From: Metabacillus rhizolycopersici
GTDB lineage: Bacteria; Bacillota; Bacilli; Bacillales; Bacillaceae
Direction of reading: 5' to 3'
DNA length: 28,332 bases
Assembly: GCF_020075705.1 (NCBI RefSeq)
Contig: NZ_JAIQUM010000068.1
Location: 1-28,332 of the forward strand
Shown: piece after piece, positions 17,020-25,051 of the stretch
How the letters are laid out: every line of letters begins with the position of its first letter
How positions within the stretch are numbered: position 1 is the first letter of the stretch
The notes under the pieces: generated by a model
What the model saw: only the letters and a program-made list of their open reading frames with translations
Told to the model about the DNA's origin: nothing
The model's database searches: none
Program-made: the position numbers and the translations under genes

Positions 17020-17145
17020 AAAAGCGCAAGCGCCTTGGTCAGCCCCGACAAGCGTAAGCCGATCAGGAATAGAAGGTGTTCTTTACCTTCAATTCCTGAT
17101 TGGCTTATGACCTCGAGGGGCTAGGCGCTGGAGCTAGACACCAAA
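17020..17145 (+). repeat. Dispersed long-hairpin repeat, copy A
   Basis: About 125 bp forming a long imperfect hairpin: AAGCGCAAGCGCC, TTGGTCAGCCCC and GATCAGGAAT on the left pair with ATTCCTGATTGGC, ACCTCGAGGGGCTAGGCGC on the right, around AGAAGGTGTTCTTTACCTTC. It begins 50 bp upstream of the YlmA-like gene. Related copies lie at 21697-21848 and 15687-15810. It has the size and structure of a non-coding, MITE-like intergenic repeat. Confidence 0.75.
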
Positions 17146-17356
17146 ACTAAGTACAAAAACTTATACTTCTATCTTTCAAAAATCACTTCATTCCCCATCC
17201 ATCGCAGCAGGGAAAAAGATTCTCGTTTTTCTACCTCTCTTATTCTTATTTATCATTTCCCCACAGAAGACCCCTTCCTCAATGAATGTGTAGGGCACAG
17301 CCCAATGAATAGGGAGGGAATGAATGTCGGTTGCGCTAGCCAAAACGGTTGAATAG

Positions 17357-17750
17357 AACGAACGTACGTGCTATTATTTTCTTATACAAATCGTTCTTTG
17401 AAAATTAGATAGAATATAGGGTTCCAACAACTAACCTACCGTTTGTTGGGTAAAATTCTATGCGTGCTTCTGTTCTTTTTCTACCGACAAGTTATTCACG
17501 ATTACCAGAGAAGATAATCGGTCTAGCTTCTCTGGTGCAGTAGGAAAAGAACATTCCTGAACGAATGTGTCAGAGCTTTTTGCTTTCAGACAAGTTCTAC
17601 ACTTGTAGACTCTTTGTTACAGGATGAATTCGATTTTGAAGCAAAAAGGTTTGTCTGAAAGGGAAAGCAGAAAATCCATCACCTAGTTGAACGGGTATGG
17701 TTCTATTTTTTAGAATCTCCGACTTGAAATTTTCGTTAGAAAATTAAGTC
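17357..17750. other. Stretch dense in nested inverted repeats, no gene
   Basis: Between the YlmA-like gene and the small acidic gene, several hairpins follow each other: 17410-17460 (TAGAAT/ATTCTA around CCAACAA/TTGTTGG), 17471-17553 (14-bp outer stem with one mismatch, inner stem CCAGAGAAG/CTTCTCTGG), 17576-17661 (CTTTTTGC with GCAAAAAG and CTTTCAGACAA with TTGTCTGAAAG, in crossing order) and 17720-17750. No reading frame of note crosses it. It could be a structured RNA or remains of mobile repeats. Confidence 0.5.
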
Positions 17751-17832
17751 GTGAGTAGTTCAATCTTAGTAACATTCTGCATATCATTTAACTATTCGTC
17801 ATTCTTCCTTGTTTCCCTTCAAATAATCTTAA

Positions 17833-17861
17833 TTGACACTTCTTCACCCATCAAATATATA
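17833..17861 (+). promoter_or_regulatory. Promoter of the 92-aa protein gene
   Basis: TTGACA (17833-17838), 17-nt spacer, TATATA (17856-17861): a near-consensus sigma-A promoter. The predicted start gives a 63-nt leader to the ATG at 17931. Confidence 0.65.
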
Positions 17862-17930
17862 CTGTTTTTACCATTATCTTTTTCACTAGAATGGTCAAAC
17901 TATTAAAAAGAAGATGATGGAGGTAGGAAA

Positions 17931-18209
17931 ATGAGTCTTAAAAATGACGAAGAGTATTCAGACTTTTCAAATGTAGAAACGCAAGAGGAGTTTTTGGCTG
18001 CTGAGGAATTCCCAGAAGGCTCGTTTGGTTCGCCGAAAGGTAAAACAGAAACCGTAAAAAATAAAAGCACAACATGGGAAGACGGTCAACAATACACTAG
18101 TAGTTTTACATATGAAAACCGCACGCTGCACAAAGACATCCCAAGACAATTCCCTGGGGCACATCCAACACATTATGAAAAGGATAAAGATACAGAATCA
18201 AATGATTAA
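17931..18209 (+). CDS. Small acidic cytosolic protein, function unknown
   Basis: 92 aa, hydrophilic, rich in Glu, Asp, Ser and Thr, without membrane helix, signal or cysteine; probably disordered. It has a good ribosome-binding site (GGAGG, 8 nt before ATG) and its own near-consensus promoter. I recall similar short proteins in Bacillus annotated only as cytosolic protein; segments such as TTWEDGQQY and FPGAHPTHYEKD look conserved rather than random. No function can be assigned. Confidence 0.75.
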   Translation: MSLKNDEEYSDFSNVETQEEFLAAEEFPEGSFGSPKGKTETVKNKSTTWEDGQQYTSSFTYENRTLHKDIPRQFPGAHPTHYEKDKDTESND

Positions 18210-18345
18210 ATAAATAGGTAATCATGTCACCATTCTTTCATTACAAACCACAAAGAAGATTGCCACATAAAGCGAAACTTCCATTAGTCGCGAGGGAGTA
18301 CTTTCCTCCATAGATGGATTTGCATTTGATGCACAGCTTAATCAT

Positions 18346-18379
18346 GCCGGACTTTTCATTAAAAAGGGTTCGGCTTTTT
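18346..18379 (+). terminator. Probable terminator after the 92-aa gene
   Basis: GCCGGACTTTT (18346-18356) pairs imperfectly with AAAAAGGGTTCGGC (18361-18374), followed by TTTTT. It lies in the 320-bp gap 18210-18529, which otherwise holds only a -10-like TATAAT at 18493-18498 for the next gene. Confidence 0.5.
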
Positions 18380-18541
18380 CAGCAAATATTATTAAATCCT
18401 TTCCCTCCTCGTTCAACAAAAGCCTTCAATAAGATACATAAATATCTACTCTTATTCTAACGTAATATCACATTTTGCATAACCTTTTGGGGTATAATCT
18501 ACTTTATTCATTTGTTTTTTTAAAAGGAGTTGATAAACGTT

Positions 18542-21052
18542 TTGCTTGTAACTATTATTTCATTGACGACTCTTTTTATGATTTTAGCAATCGTTTATGC
18601 ATTTCTTTACTATCATACTTTACATACAAAAAAACTCATAATGGCACAACTTAAAGAAAGTGAGGATCATTTTCATAGCTTGGTGGAACTCTCTCCAGAT
18701 GCTATTGTTGTCCATTGTGGACACGAAATTGTTTTCGTAAATGAAGCGGGTTTGAAGATGGTTGATGCCACTGATAAAAATGAACTACTTGGAAAATCGA
18801 TTATTGATTACGTACATCCTAATTTTAAGGAAGTTGTAAAAAATCGAATTCAACAAATGAACGAAGGTTTGAAGGCGAAAATGATGGAACAAAAAATCAT
18901 CGTGCCAAATGGTGCCATGATGGATGTGGAAATTACCGGAACAAAAATCATTTTCGAAAATCAGCCAGCCATTCAATTAGTCATAAAGGAAATTACTGAA
19001 CAAAAACGGATTAGAAGAGAGTTAGAAGTAAATCAACAGCAATACCAGTCCCTCTTCGAACATAATCCAGATGGCATTTTTTCCATTGACCATAATGGAA
19101 AAATAACCAATGTAAATCAAGCATTGGTGGTCTTATCTGGTTACTCAGAAGATGAACTTTTAACAATGGCGTTTCACCCTTTAATTGACGAAGAATATTC
19201 TGAATTGGCTACTGAGAATTTTAAAAAAGCATTAAATGGTCGACCGCAAAATTTCGAGTTAGTCGGCTTACAAAAAGACGGCTGCAGAGTTAACTTGAAT
19301 ATTACCATTATGCCAATCATTGTAGATTCGGAAATTATCGGGGTGTACGGAATTGCTAAAGACATTTCAAAAGAAAAAGAGGCCCTCCTATTACTTGAAC
19401 AAAAAGAAGAAAAGTATCGTTCATTATTTGATCATAATCTTGATGCTGTTTTCGAAATGGATTTAAATGGCTCTTTTAAAAACATTAATAAAATGGCTGA
19501 AAAACTTACTCATTTCTCTAAAAAAGAGTTATTGACGATGTCCTACCATTATCTAATTGAGAATAGTTTAGAAAGAGAATATAAAAACTTTTCAATCGTA
19601 AAAGAAGGACAACCATTCCATATTGAACAAAAACTACATGATAAATTCGGGAACCTTATTGAAGTGGATTTTAGTGCCATTCCAATAAGAATTCAAGGAA
19701 AAACGAATGGTGTTTTTGCAATTGTAAGGGACATTACTGAGAAAAAGCATGCACAAAAGAGAATAAAGGAGTTAGCTTACACAGACCAACTCACCGGGCT
19801 TCCAAATCGTCATTGGTTTTACAAGGAACTTAAAGCCATTGTTGAACAAGCACAAAAAGATGAACGACCATTTGCGATTCTTACGATTGATTTTGATAAC
19901 TTTAAAAGTGTAAATGATACATTTGGTCACAATGCAGGAGACTACTTACTCAGGCAGGTCTCAAATCGATTAAGATGTTGCCTGCGTAAAAACGATAAAA
20001 TCTCCAGACTGGGTGGTGATGAATTTATTATCATTTTAGACAATATAACGAGAAATGACGTAAATCAAATAGCTAAACGAATTTTGAATGAAATGACCCC
20101 ACCAATCCTTATCTATGATCAAGAAATTATCGTTACACTTAGTATTGGAATAAGTATGTATTCTGACTGCACTTATGACGGAGAAACACTTATTAAACAA
20201 GCCGATTTAGCCATGTATTTAGCTAAAGAAAGTGGCAAGAACAATTATCAATTTTTTACCGAAAAGCTACATGCAAGAGCGACACGAAAACTTCAAATAA
20301 AAAATGCATTAAGCACCGCAATTGAACAAAATGAATTTACCCTTTTCTATCAACCGCAAGTTGATTTACATACAAGAAAATTAATTGGAATGGAGGTGCT
20401 TCTACGGTGGAATCCCTCATTCGGTTTTGTATCTCCGAGTGAATTTATCCCAATCGCTGAAGAAACAGGACTCATTCTTCCGATTGGGGAGTGGGTAATC
20501 AAAGACGCTTGCCGCCAACTAAAGGAGTGGGAAAAACAACAACTTCCTAAGATTAGAGTATGTGTAAATGTATCTGCAAGGCAATTAAAAAACCGAGATT
20601 TTCCCTTAACAGTAAAAAAAATCATCGAAGAAGAAAATGTCAATCCAAATTACCTCGAATTCGAAATCACTGAAAGCATCATGCTGAATGTCGAAGAGGC
20701 ATCACAGCTCATTAATGAACTGAAAAAATTGGGCGTGAAAATCGCAATCGATGATTTTGGTGCAGGTTACTCATCTTTAAATGGCATTAAAAACGTTAAG
20801 ATCGACACGTTAAAAATAGATAAATCTCTACTAGAAAACGTAACTCAAAATGATCGGATGTTATCGATGTTAAAAGCGGTAATTGGCGTAGGTAAAACAC
20901 TTAACGCACAAGTAATTATTGAAGGAATTGAAACAAAGAAACAAGTTGAATTATTAAAAGAATTCTTTGTGATCGGTCAAGGTTATTTTTATAGTCAACC
21001 GCTTCCACCTGAACAGCTTCACGATGTATGGGAGGAAAAATGGAAAGAGTAG
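18542..21052 (+). CDS. Membrane-anchored PAS-PAS-PAS-GGDEF-EAL cyclic-di-GMP protein
   Basis: A signalling enzyme that can make and degrade c-di-GMP. Numbered from the longest frame (TTG at 18530): one N-terminal helix (about 3-27), three PAS sensor domains (about 43-158, 170-285, 295-405), a GGDEF domain (about 413-578) and an EAL domain (about 588-835). GGDEF is intact at 495-499 with an RxxD inhibitory site at 486-489. The EAL side keeps Glu622 (as EVL), Asn680, Glu712, DDFGAGYSSL at 741-750, Lys762 and Glu798, so both activities are possible. I prefer the TTG at 18542: the extended ribosome-binding site AAAGGAGTTGAT overlaps the TTG at 18530. The gene stands alone; PAS ligands are unknown. 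Confidence 0.92.
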   Translation: MLVTIISLTTLFMILAIVYAFLYYHTLHTKKLIMAQLKESEDHFHSLVELSPDAIVVHCGHEIVFVNEAGLKMVDATDKNELLGKSIIDYVHPNFKEVVKNRIQQMNEGLKAKMMEQKIIVPNGAMMDVEITGTKIIFENQPAIQLVIKEITEQKRIRRELEVNQQQYQSLFEHNPDGIFSIDHNGKITNVNQALVVLSGYSEDELLTMAFHPLIDEEYSELATENFKKALNGRPQNFELVGLQKDGCRVNLNITIMPIIVDSEIIGVYGIAKDISKEKEALLLLEQKEEKYRSLFDHNLDAVFEMDLNGSFKNINKMAEKLTHFSKKELLTMSYHYLIENSLEREYKNFSIVKEGQPFHIEQKLHDKFGNLIEVDFSAIPIRIQGKTNGVFAIVRDITEKKHAQKRIKELAYTDQLTGLPNRHWFYKELKAIVEQAQKDERPFAILTIDFDNFKSVNDTFGHNAGDYLLRQVSNRLRCCLRKNDKISRLGGDEFIIILDNITRNDVNQIAKRILNEMTPPILIYDQEIIVTLSIGISMYSDCTYDGETLIKQADLAMYLAKESGKNNYQFFTEKLHARATRKLQIKNALSTAIEQNEFTLFYQPQVDLHTRKLIGMEVLLRWNPSFGFVSPSEFIPIAEETGLILPIGEWVIKDACRQLKEWEKQQLPKIRVCVNVSARQLKNRDFPLTVKKIIEEENVNPNYLEFEITESIMLNVEEASQLINELKKLGVKIAIDDFGAGYSSLNGIKNVKIDTLKIDKSLLENVTQNDRMLSMLKAVIGVGKTLNAQVIIEGIETKKQVELLKEFFVIGQGYFYSQPLPPEQLHDVWEEKWKE

Positions 21053-21150
21053 GGAGATAAAGAAAGCTCCTCTGATGAAAGTCTCGCTTTATCTTTCTAT
21101 TTTTCAAACAATGGTCCATGCAAATAAGTCCTGTACGATACAGGGCCTCT

Positions 21151-21549
21151 TTACTCGCTTACATTTTTCCCTCTCATATAATTTAAAAAATTCGTTTTAT
21201 CTTCAAGCTCTCTTTCCAAGTAACCAAGATAAGCAAATAGTAAACTAATATCTTTTGATAGTTCACCATCACCAATGATATACTTTTCTCTAATTTTCTT
21301 AACTTCCTTTTTCACAATCCACCGTTCGTCTTTATCATCCTTTTCAACAATGTCAAAGCTTTTCACATCAGTACTTGGGATAAGCTCTATTCCCATAAAT
21401 CGTTTCACAGGATTCTCTGAACTTTTATCAATGATATAAACGAATTTTCCTGCTTCTAGTTGTGCAATGGCATCAGGATGAATTTTTATTGATTTCGGGA
21501 TCACGTCTTGACTGACAATAAACGCCTTTAACTGCTCAACAACCTTCAT
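21151..21549 (-). CDS. Hypothetical protein, 132 aa
   Basis: I do not recognise this protein. It is soluble and charged (many Lys, Asp and Glu), with a hydrophobic segment near residues 103-112 (ISLLFAYLGYLE) that looks amphipathic rather than membrane-spanning, and no signal peptide. A strong ribosome-binding site (GGAGGCAAGGAA) precedes the ATG. The gene is convergent with the c-di-GMP gene and is followed by repeat-rich DNA upstream of it, so it may be an isolated accessory gene. Confidence 0.65.
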   Translation of the reverse strand: MKVVEQLKAFIVSQDVIPKSIKIHPDAIAQLEAGKFVYIIDKSSENPVKRFMGIELIPSTDVKSFDIVEKDDKDERWIVKKEVKKIREKYIIGDGELSKDISLLFAYLGYLERELEDKTNFLNYMRGKNVSE

Positions 21550-21696
21550 TTCCTTGCCTCCATTTCCATACTTGACGATTCCAAATCGCTACCATAGTAC
21601 AACCTATTCAATTAGAGGAGAAAAAAGTACCTAATCTAGAGTTAGCCTTAGGTTTCCATTATTCGCGAGGTTAAAATAGTCTCTATTATTGCACTA

Positions 21697-21848
21697 ACAA
21701 AAGTGCAAGCGCCTTGCTCAGCCTAAGGCAAGCATAAGACGATCAGGAATAGAAGGTGTTTTTCACCTTCTATTCCTGATTGACTTTATGACCTCAAGGG
21801 GCTAGGCGCTTACGCTTGCTGTCGTGCGCTTATCCACAGTACAAGAAT
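21697..21848 (+). repeat. Dispersed long-hairpin repeat, copy B with DnaA box
   Basis: A second full copy of the repeat at 17020-17145: AAGTGCAAGCGCC, GATCAGGAATAGAAGGTG, then CACCTTCTATTCCTGAT and GGGGCTAGGCGC form the hairpin. It extends further right than copy A, with GTCGTGCGC and a perfect DnaA box TTATCCACA at 21830-21838. It lies in the 408-bp gap between the 132-aa gene and the binding-protein terminator. Confidence 0.75.
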
Positions 21849-21869
21849 TTTATAATTCCTATAACATAA

Positions 21870-21901
21870 AAAAATGGCAACTATTTAAAGTTGCCATTTT
21901 T
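21870..21901 (-). terminator. Terminator of the solute-binding protein gene
   Basis: AAAAATGGCAACT (21870-21882) pairs perfectly with AGTTGCCATTTTT (21889-21901) around a 6-nt loop. Read on the minus strand it ends in a T-run, 57 nt after the stop of the lipoprotein gene. Confidence 0.8.
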
Positions 21902-21957
21902 ACATTTTTTATCAAAAGAACGATTCAATTCTTGCTAGCTTCATTTCTACTTTTACC

Positions 21958-23580
21958 TTACTCAGCCCATTTCCATTCTTCAATATTGTTTGTCACAGGC
22001 CAACCGTGTCCGTGTGGCTGAATTCCTTGTTTTCCAATATCAAGTCCGTCTTTCACTAAGTACAAGTGGTCAATGTTCACTAACCATGCCCAAGGAGCGT
22101 CACCTTTTGCACTTAAACCGGTCGTTCCATCCCATTGCGCTTTTTTCCAAAACTCCATTGCTTCATTTGTATTCGTAGTAGCTAGAGCCTTTGCAAAATA
22201 TTCATCTACCTTATCGTTTTTATAAAAACCGGTATTATAGTATTCTACTCCAGCATATTTGCTACTGTATACGTTATACATTTCATGTGGATCATGACTT
22301 CCCCAACCTAAAAGTACAGCATTTGAATACATTTTTTGTTCAATCGTATCCCAGCTTTCGCCCTCTATTTTTATATTAATGCCTAGTGGTTTGATCATAT
22401 CCGCAACAGCTATTGCAAGAGATTGTCTGATTGCATCATCCGCTGGGTAATATAAAGAGAACTCTGCTTTCAATGATTCTTTTTCAAGAATTCCATCACT
22501 ATCTGTATCCTTCCAGCCCGCATCTTCTAATAGCTTTCTAGCCCCTTCAACATCTGCATCTTCAAAAACGGTCTCAGGATTCCACCAAGGTAAGCCATCA
22601 ACAGAAGTATAAGCTTTCGAACCATATCCTTCTAGTACTCCATCGATTAGAGCTTCTCTGTCTACGGCAATATTAATCGCATGTCGAATGGCTGAATCAG
22701 CTGTGACATCATTACCGATTGGCAATCCAGCCTCTGTCACATTACCTGATTTTACGTATGGAAACACAATCCCACGATTATCAACTGTTTTTACTGCTTC
22801 TAATCTCATGCCATTTACCTGCTGTTTGCTTAATGAAGCAGGAATCGCCGCAACATCAACTTGTCCTGCTTGAGCAGCAGCAAATGTTGCATCCTCACTT
22901 AAGAATAAAAAGGTGATTTTTTGAAAATAAGGCTTTTTGTCATAGTATTCAGGGTTAGCCTTTACAATTAGCTGTTGCCCCTTATCCCACTGAGCTAATT
23001 GATATGGACCTGAGCCAATCGGATTTTCTGCATAGTCCTTTCCATATGCATGTTTTGGTACAATCCCCGTGACAACTAAAGAGTTAATAAATGTTGATTG
23101 TGCTTCTTTTAGTGTAAATTTCACAGTGGAATTATCTATCGCTTCTACTTTCTCCAATACATTAAGATCAACAACAGATCCGTTGTTTAAAGCTGTTTCA
23201 AATGTAAATTTAACATCTTCTACAGTTAATGGTTCTCCATCTGAGAATTTAACATTATCCCGTAAAATAACAGTCCAAACCTTACCATCTTCACTTACTT
23301 CATAACTTGTTGCAATATCATTGACAATATTAAGATCATTATCCCTTTTTAATAATGTACTTTGGAATAACGGTGAACCGTAACGACCCCAACCAGTTGT
23401 TGGATCAAACCCTGTATCAGGCTCTCCTTCAACAGATAGCACAAGCTCATCCTTTTTGCTTTCTTCGGTTTCTCCACCTTTTTCATTAGATTGATCCGAT
23501 TTTGATTGTGTACAGCCTACTAACACAATAGAAAAAATGATCGTAACAATTACGAAAAGTCCAAGAAATTTTTTTGACAT
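21958..23580 (-). CDS. Peptide/nickel-type ABC substrate-binding lipoprotein
   Basis: 540-aa extracellular lipoprotein of the SBP_bac_5 family (OppA/DppA/NikA). The signal peptide ends in the lipobox LVGC (Cys23), and a Ser/Glu/Lys linker follows. Family features are WTVILRDNVKFSDGEPLTVEDVKFTFE, IGSGPYQL and an internal AINIAVDREALIDG. A His-containing C-terminal PHGHGW might bind a metal. No permease or ATPase gene adjoins; it is a single-gene unit with its own promoter (23791-23819) and terminator. Being next to genes for a nickel cofactor, nickel or a nickel chelate is a reasonable guess for the ligand, but peptides are equally possible on sequence alone. Confidence 0.85.
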   Translation of the reverse strand: MSKKFLGLFVIVTIIFSIVLVGCTQSKSDQSNEKGGETEESKKDELVLSVEGEPDTGFDPTTGWGRYGSPLFQSTLLKRDNDLNIVNDIATSYEVSEDGKVWTVILRDNVKFSDGEPLTVEDVKFTFETALNNGSVVDLNVLEKVEAIDNSTVKFTLKEAQSTFINSLVVTGIVPKHAYGKDYAENPIGSGPYQLAQWDKGQQLIVKANPEYYDKKPYFQKITFLFLSEDATFAAAQAGQVDVAAIPASLSKQQVNGMRLEAVKTVDNRGIVFPYVKSGNVTEAGLPIGNDVTADSAIRHAINIAVDREALIDGVLEGYGSKAYTSVDGLPWWNPETVFEDADVEGARKLLEDAGWKDTDSDGILEKESLKAEFSLYYPADDAIRQSLAIAVADMIKPLGINIKIEGESWDTIEQKMYSNAVLLGWGSHDPHEMYNVYSSKYAGVEYYNTGFYKNDKVDEYFAKALATTNTNEAMEFWKKAQWDGTTGLSAKGDAPWAWLVNIDHLYLVKDGLDIGKQGIQPHGHGWPVTNNIEEWKWAE

Positions 23581-23790
23581 TTACTACACTCCTTGTTTAA
23601 AGTTTATCTATTTACTATCAGATGACACAAATTCGATTGGTTTCTTTTAATCTTCAGGGAGAAGTGTTTCTGCCTGCTTTGAATGGGATAAATCTTGTGT
23701 ATGTTTGTCCCTATATGTCCCCATAATCCGTAACACAATTATTAAGAATAGTAGCACGATTATGCATACTTAATAGCTACTTAGTAAAAT

Positions 23791-23819
23791 ACTATACTAA
23801 TCATTCGGTTCGAATGCAA
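23791..23819 (-). promoter_or_regulatory. Promoter with palindromic operator in its spacer
   Basis: On the minus strand, -35 TTGCAT (23814-23819) and -10 TATAGT (23791-23796) are 17 nt apart. A palindrome CATTCG-AAC-CGAATG (23802-23816) sits mainly in the spacer, the usual place for a repressor or MerR-type activator site. The leader to the lipoprotein ATG is about 200 nt and contains a possible stem AGTAGC/GCTACT. I recognise no NiCo riboswitch in it. The 165 bp between this promoter and the larC terminator show nothing else. Confidence 0.55.
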
Positions 23820-23984
23820 TCCTACCATTTTTTTATTGAATTCGTTCACTTAGTCATTTGGAATGGTCAGTATTATCTAATAATTAGCTAGATCATATTC
23901 ATTTTATTCCCAGATTTACTATTAAACAAGCCTCTCATGATATTTTCATCATGGCCTTGACAAACACTTTCTCCTAAGTAAAAA

Positions 23985-24026
23985 ATTCGAAGCATCCAAT
24001 GCAAGTTTACATCGAATGCTTCGAAT
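23985..24026 (-). terminator. Terminator after larC
   Basis: Arms 24010-24026 and 23985-24001 pair at 15 of 17 positions around an 8-nt loop, and the minus strand continues with TTTTT. It lies about 90 nt after the larC stop and ends the gntK-larB-larC unit. Confidence 0.85.
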
Positions 24027-24115
24027 CTTATACGACACACTTTCTAACCGAGATCCAACTACCTTAGAAACATAATGATTTATACGATCATTTCTACTTT
24101 CCTAATTAATTCCTC

Positions 24116-25051
24116 TTACTCCCCAATGACAACACGAAGCACATTTGGACGATCTTTAAAGGTTTTTGTTCCAGCTCCATAGCCAATAGCTTGTACACCC
24201 ATTGAAGGCAGAGTGCAAAACTCTTCTGCAAGTACTGCTACAATTGCCGCTCCTGTTGGTGTTGTCAATTCAAATTTCACATCGCTTTGTTCGATTGGTA
24301 CACCCTTTAATATTTCAAGCGTCGCAGGTGCAGGAATTGGATAAATTCCATGATCAATATGAATGCTACCCGTCCCGACAGGAATTGCAGACGATGTAAC
24401 TTTCTCAATTTCTAACTGATGAATTAAAATAGCTGCTCCCACAATATCAATGATGGAATCAACGGCACCTACTTCATGGAAATGAACCTTGTCTAAAGGT
24501 AAACCATGAATATGTCCTTCTGCTTCACCGATTTTTCTAAAAATCCGCAATGAAGTTTCCTTCACATCATCTGCAAGTGCGGATTTTTCAATCATATTTA
24601 CAATATCACGATAAGAGCGGTGATCGTGATCGTGACCATGGTGGTGATCATGCTCATGATGATGTTCGTGATCGTGACCGTGGTGGTGATCATGCTCATG
24701 ATGATGTTCGTGATCGTGACCGTGGTGGTGATCATCTTCATGGTGATGTTCGTGATCGTGACCGTGGTGGTGATCATCTTCATGGTGATGTTCGTGATCG
24801 TGACCGTGGTGGTGATCATGTTCATGATGATGTTCGTGATCGTGATCATCATGCGTTAACACAACATCGAATTTTGTACTTGTAATTCCATTCTTCACAA
24901 TTTTATTCCATTTTAATGTATATTCATCTGTGAAATTTAGTTTTTTTAATTCTTCTTCTAACATTTTCGGATCTGCCCCAGCATCAATAAGAGCCCCGAT
25001 GATCATATCCCCACTGATGCCTGAAAAACAATCGAAATATAGTGTCTTCAT
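24116..25051 (-). CDS. larC: Nickel-insertion protein LarC, N-terminal domain only
   Basis: LarC inserts nickel into the pincer nucleotide cofactor (NPN) in a CTP-dependent reaction. The 311 aa start with the family motif YFDCFSGISGDMIIGALIDAG, then carry a His-rich insert at residues 67-144 (47 His of 78) and continue with HFHEVGAVDSIIDIVG, PVGTGSI and the ELTTPTGAAI segment. The protein ends at RVVIGE, the point where the first domain (LarC1) ends in Lactobacillus plantarum, whose second domain (LarC2) is reached by ribosomal frameshifting. Here both shifted frames stop within a few codons and no LarC2 sequence follows before the terminator. The start overlaps the larB stop by 4 bp. LarC2 may be encoded elsewhere. 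Confidence 0.9.
   Translation of the reverse strand: MKTLYFDCFSGISGDMIIGALIDAGADPKMLEEELKKLNFTDEYTLKWNKIVKNGITSTKFDVVLTHDDHDHEHHHEHDHHHGHDHEHHHEDDHHHGHDHEHHHEDDHHHGHDHEHHHEHDHHHGHDHEHHHEHDHHHGHDHDHRSYRDIVNMIEKSALADDVKETSLRIFRKIGEAEGHIHGLPLDKVHFHEVGAVDSIIDIVGAAILIHQLEIEKVTSSAIPVGTGSIHIDHGIYPIPAPATLEILKGVPIEQSDVKFELTTPTGAAIVAVLAEEFCTLPSMGVQAIGYGAGTKTFKDRPNVLRVVIGE
24635..24844 (-). repeat. Five 42-bp tandem repeats coding for the LarC His-rich region
   Basis: Five consecutive units of 14 codons (HDHEHHHEHDHHHG, or the variant with EDD) span residues 70-139 of LarC. The DNA units are nearly identical, which implies recent expansion, and copy number may vary between strains. Confidence 0.9.

Noticed and set aside
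17160..17780. Insertion sequence remnant
   Set aside because: No transposase-like reading frame or paired terminal repeats with target duplication could be identified; only hairpins are seen.
23581..23790. NiCo riboswitch in the leader of the binding lipoprotein
   Set aside because: No recognisable aptamer consensus; only one small stem is visible.
24090..24125. Programmed frameshift joining LarC1 to LarC2
   Set aside because: Both alternative frames stop within a few codons and no LarC2-like sequence follows.
24550..24885. Open frames on both strands across the His-rich part of larC
   Set aside because: They arise from the 42-bp tandem repeat, which lacks stops in several frames; only the LarC frame has family motifs and a ribosome-binding site.
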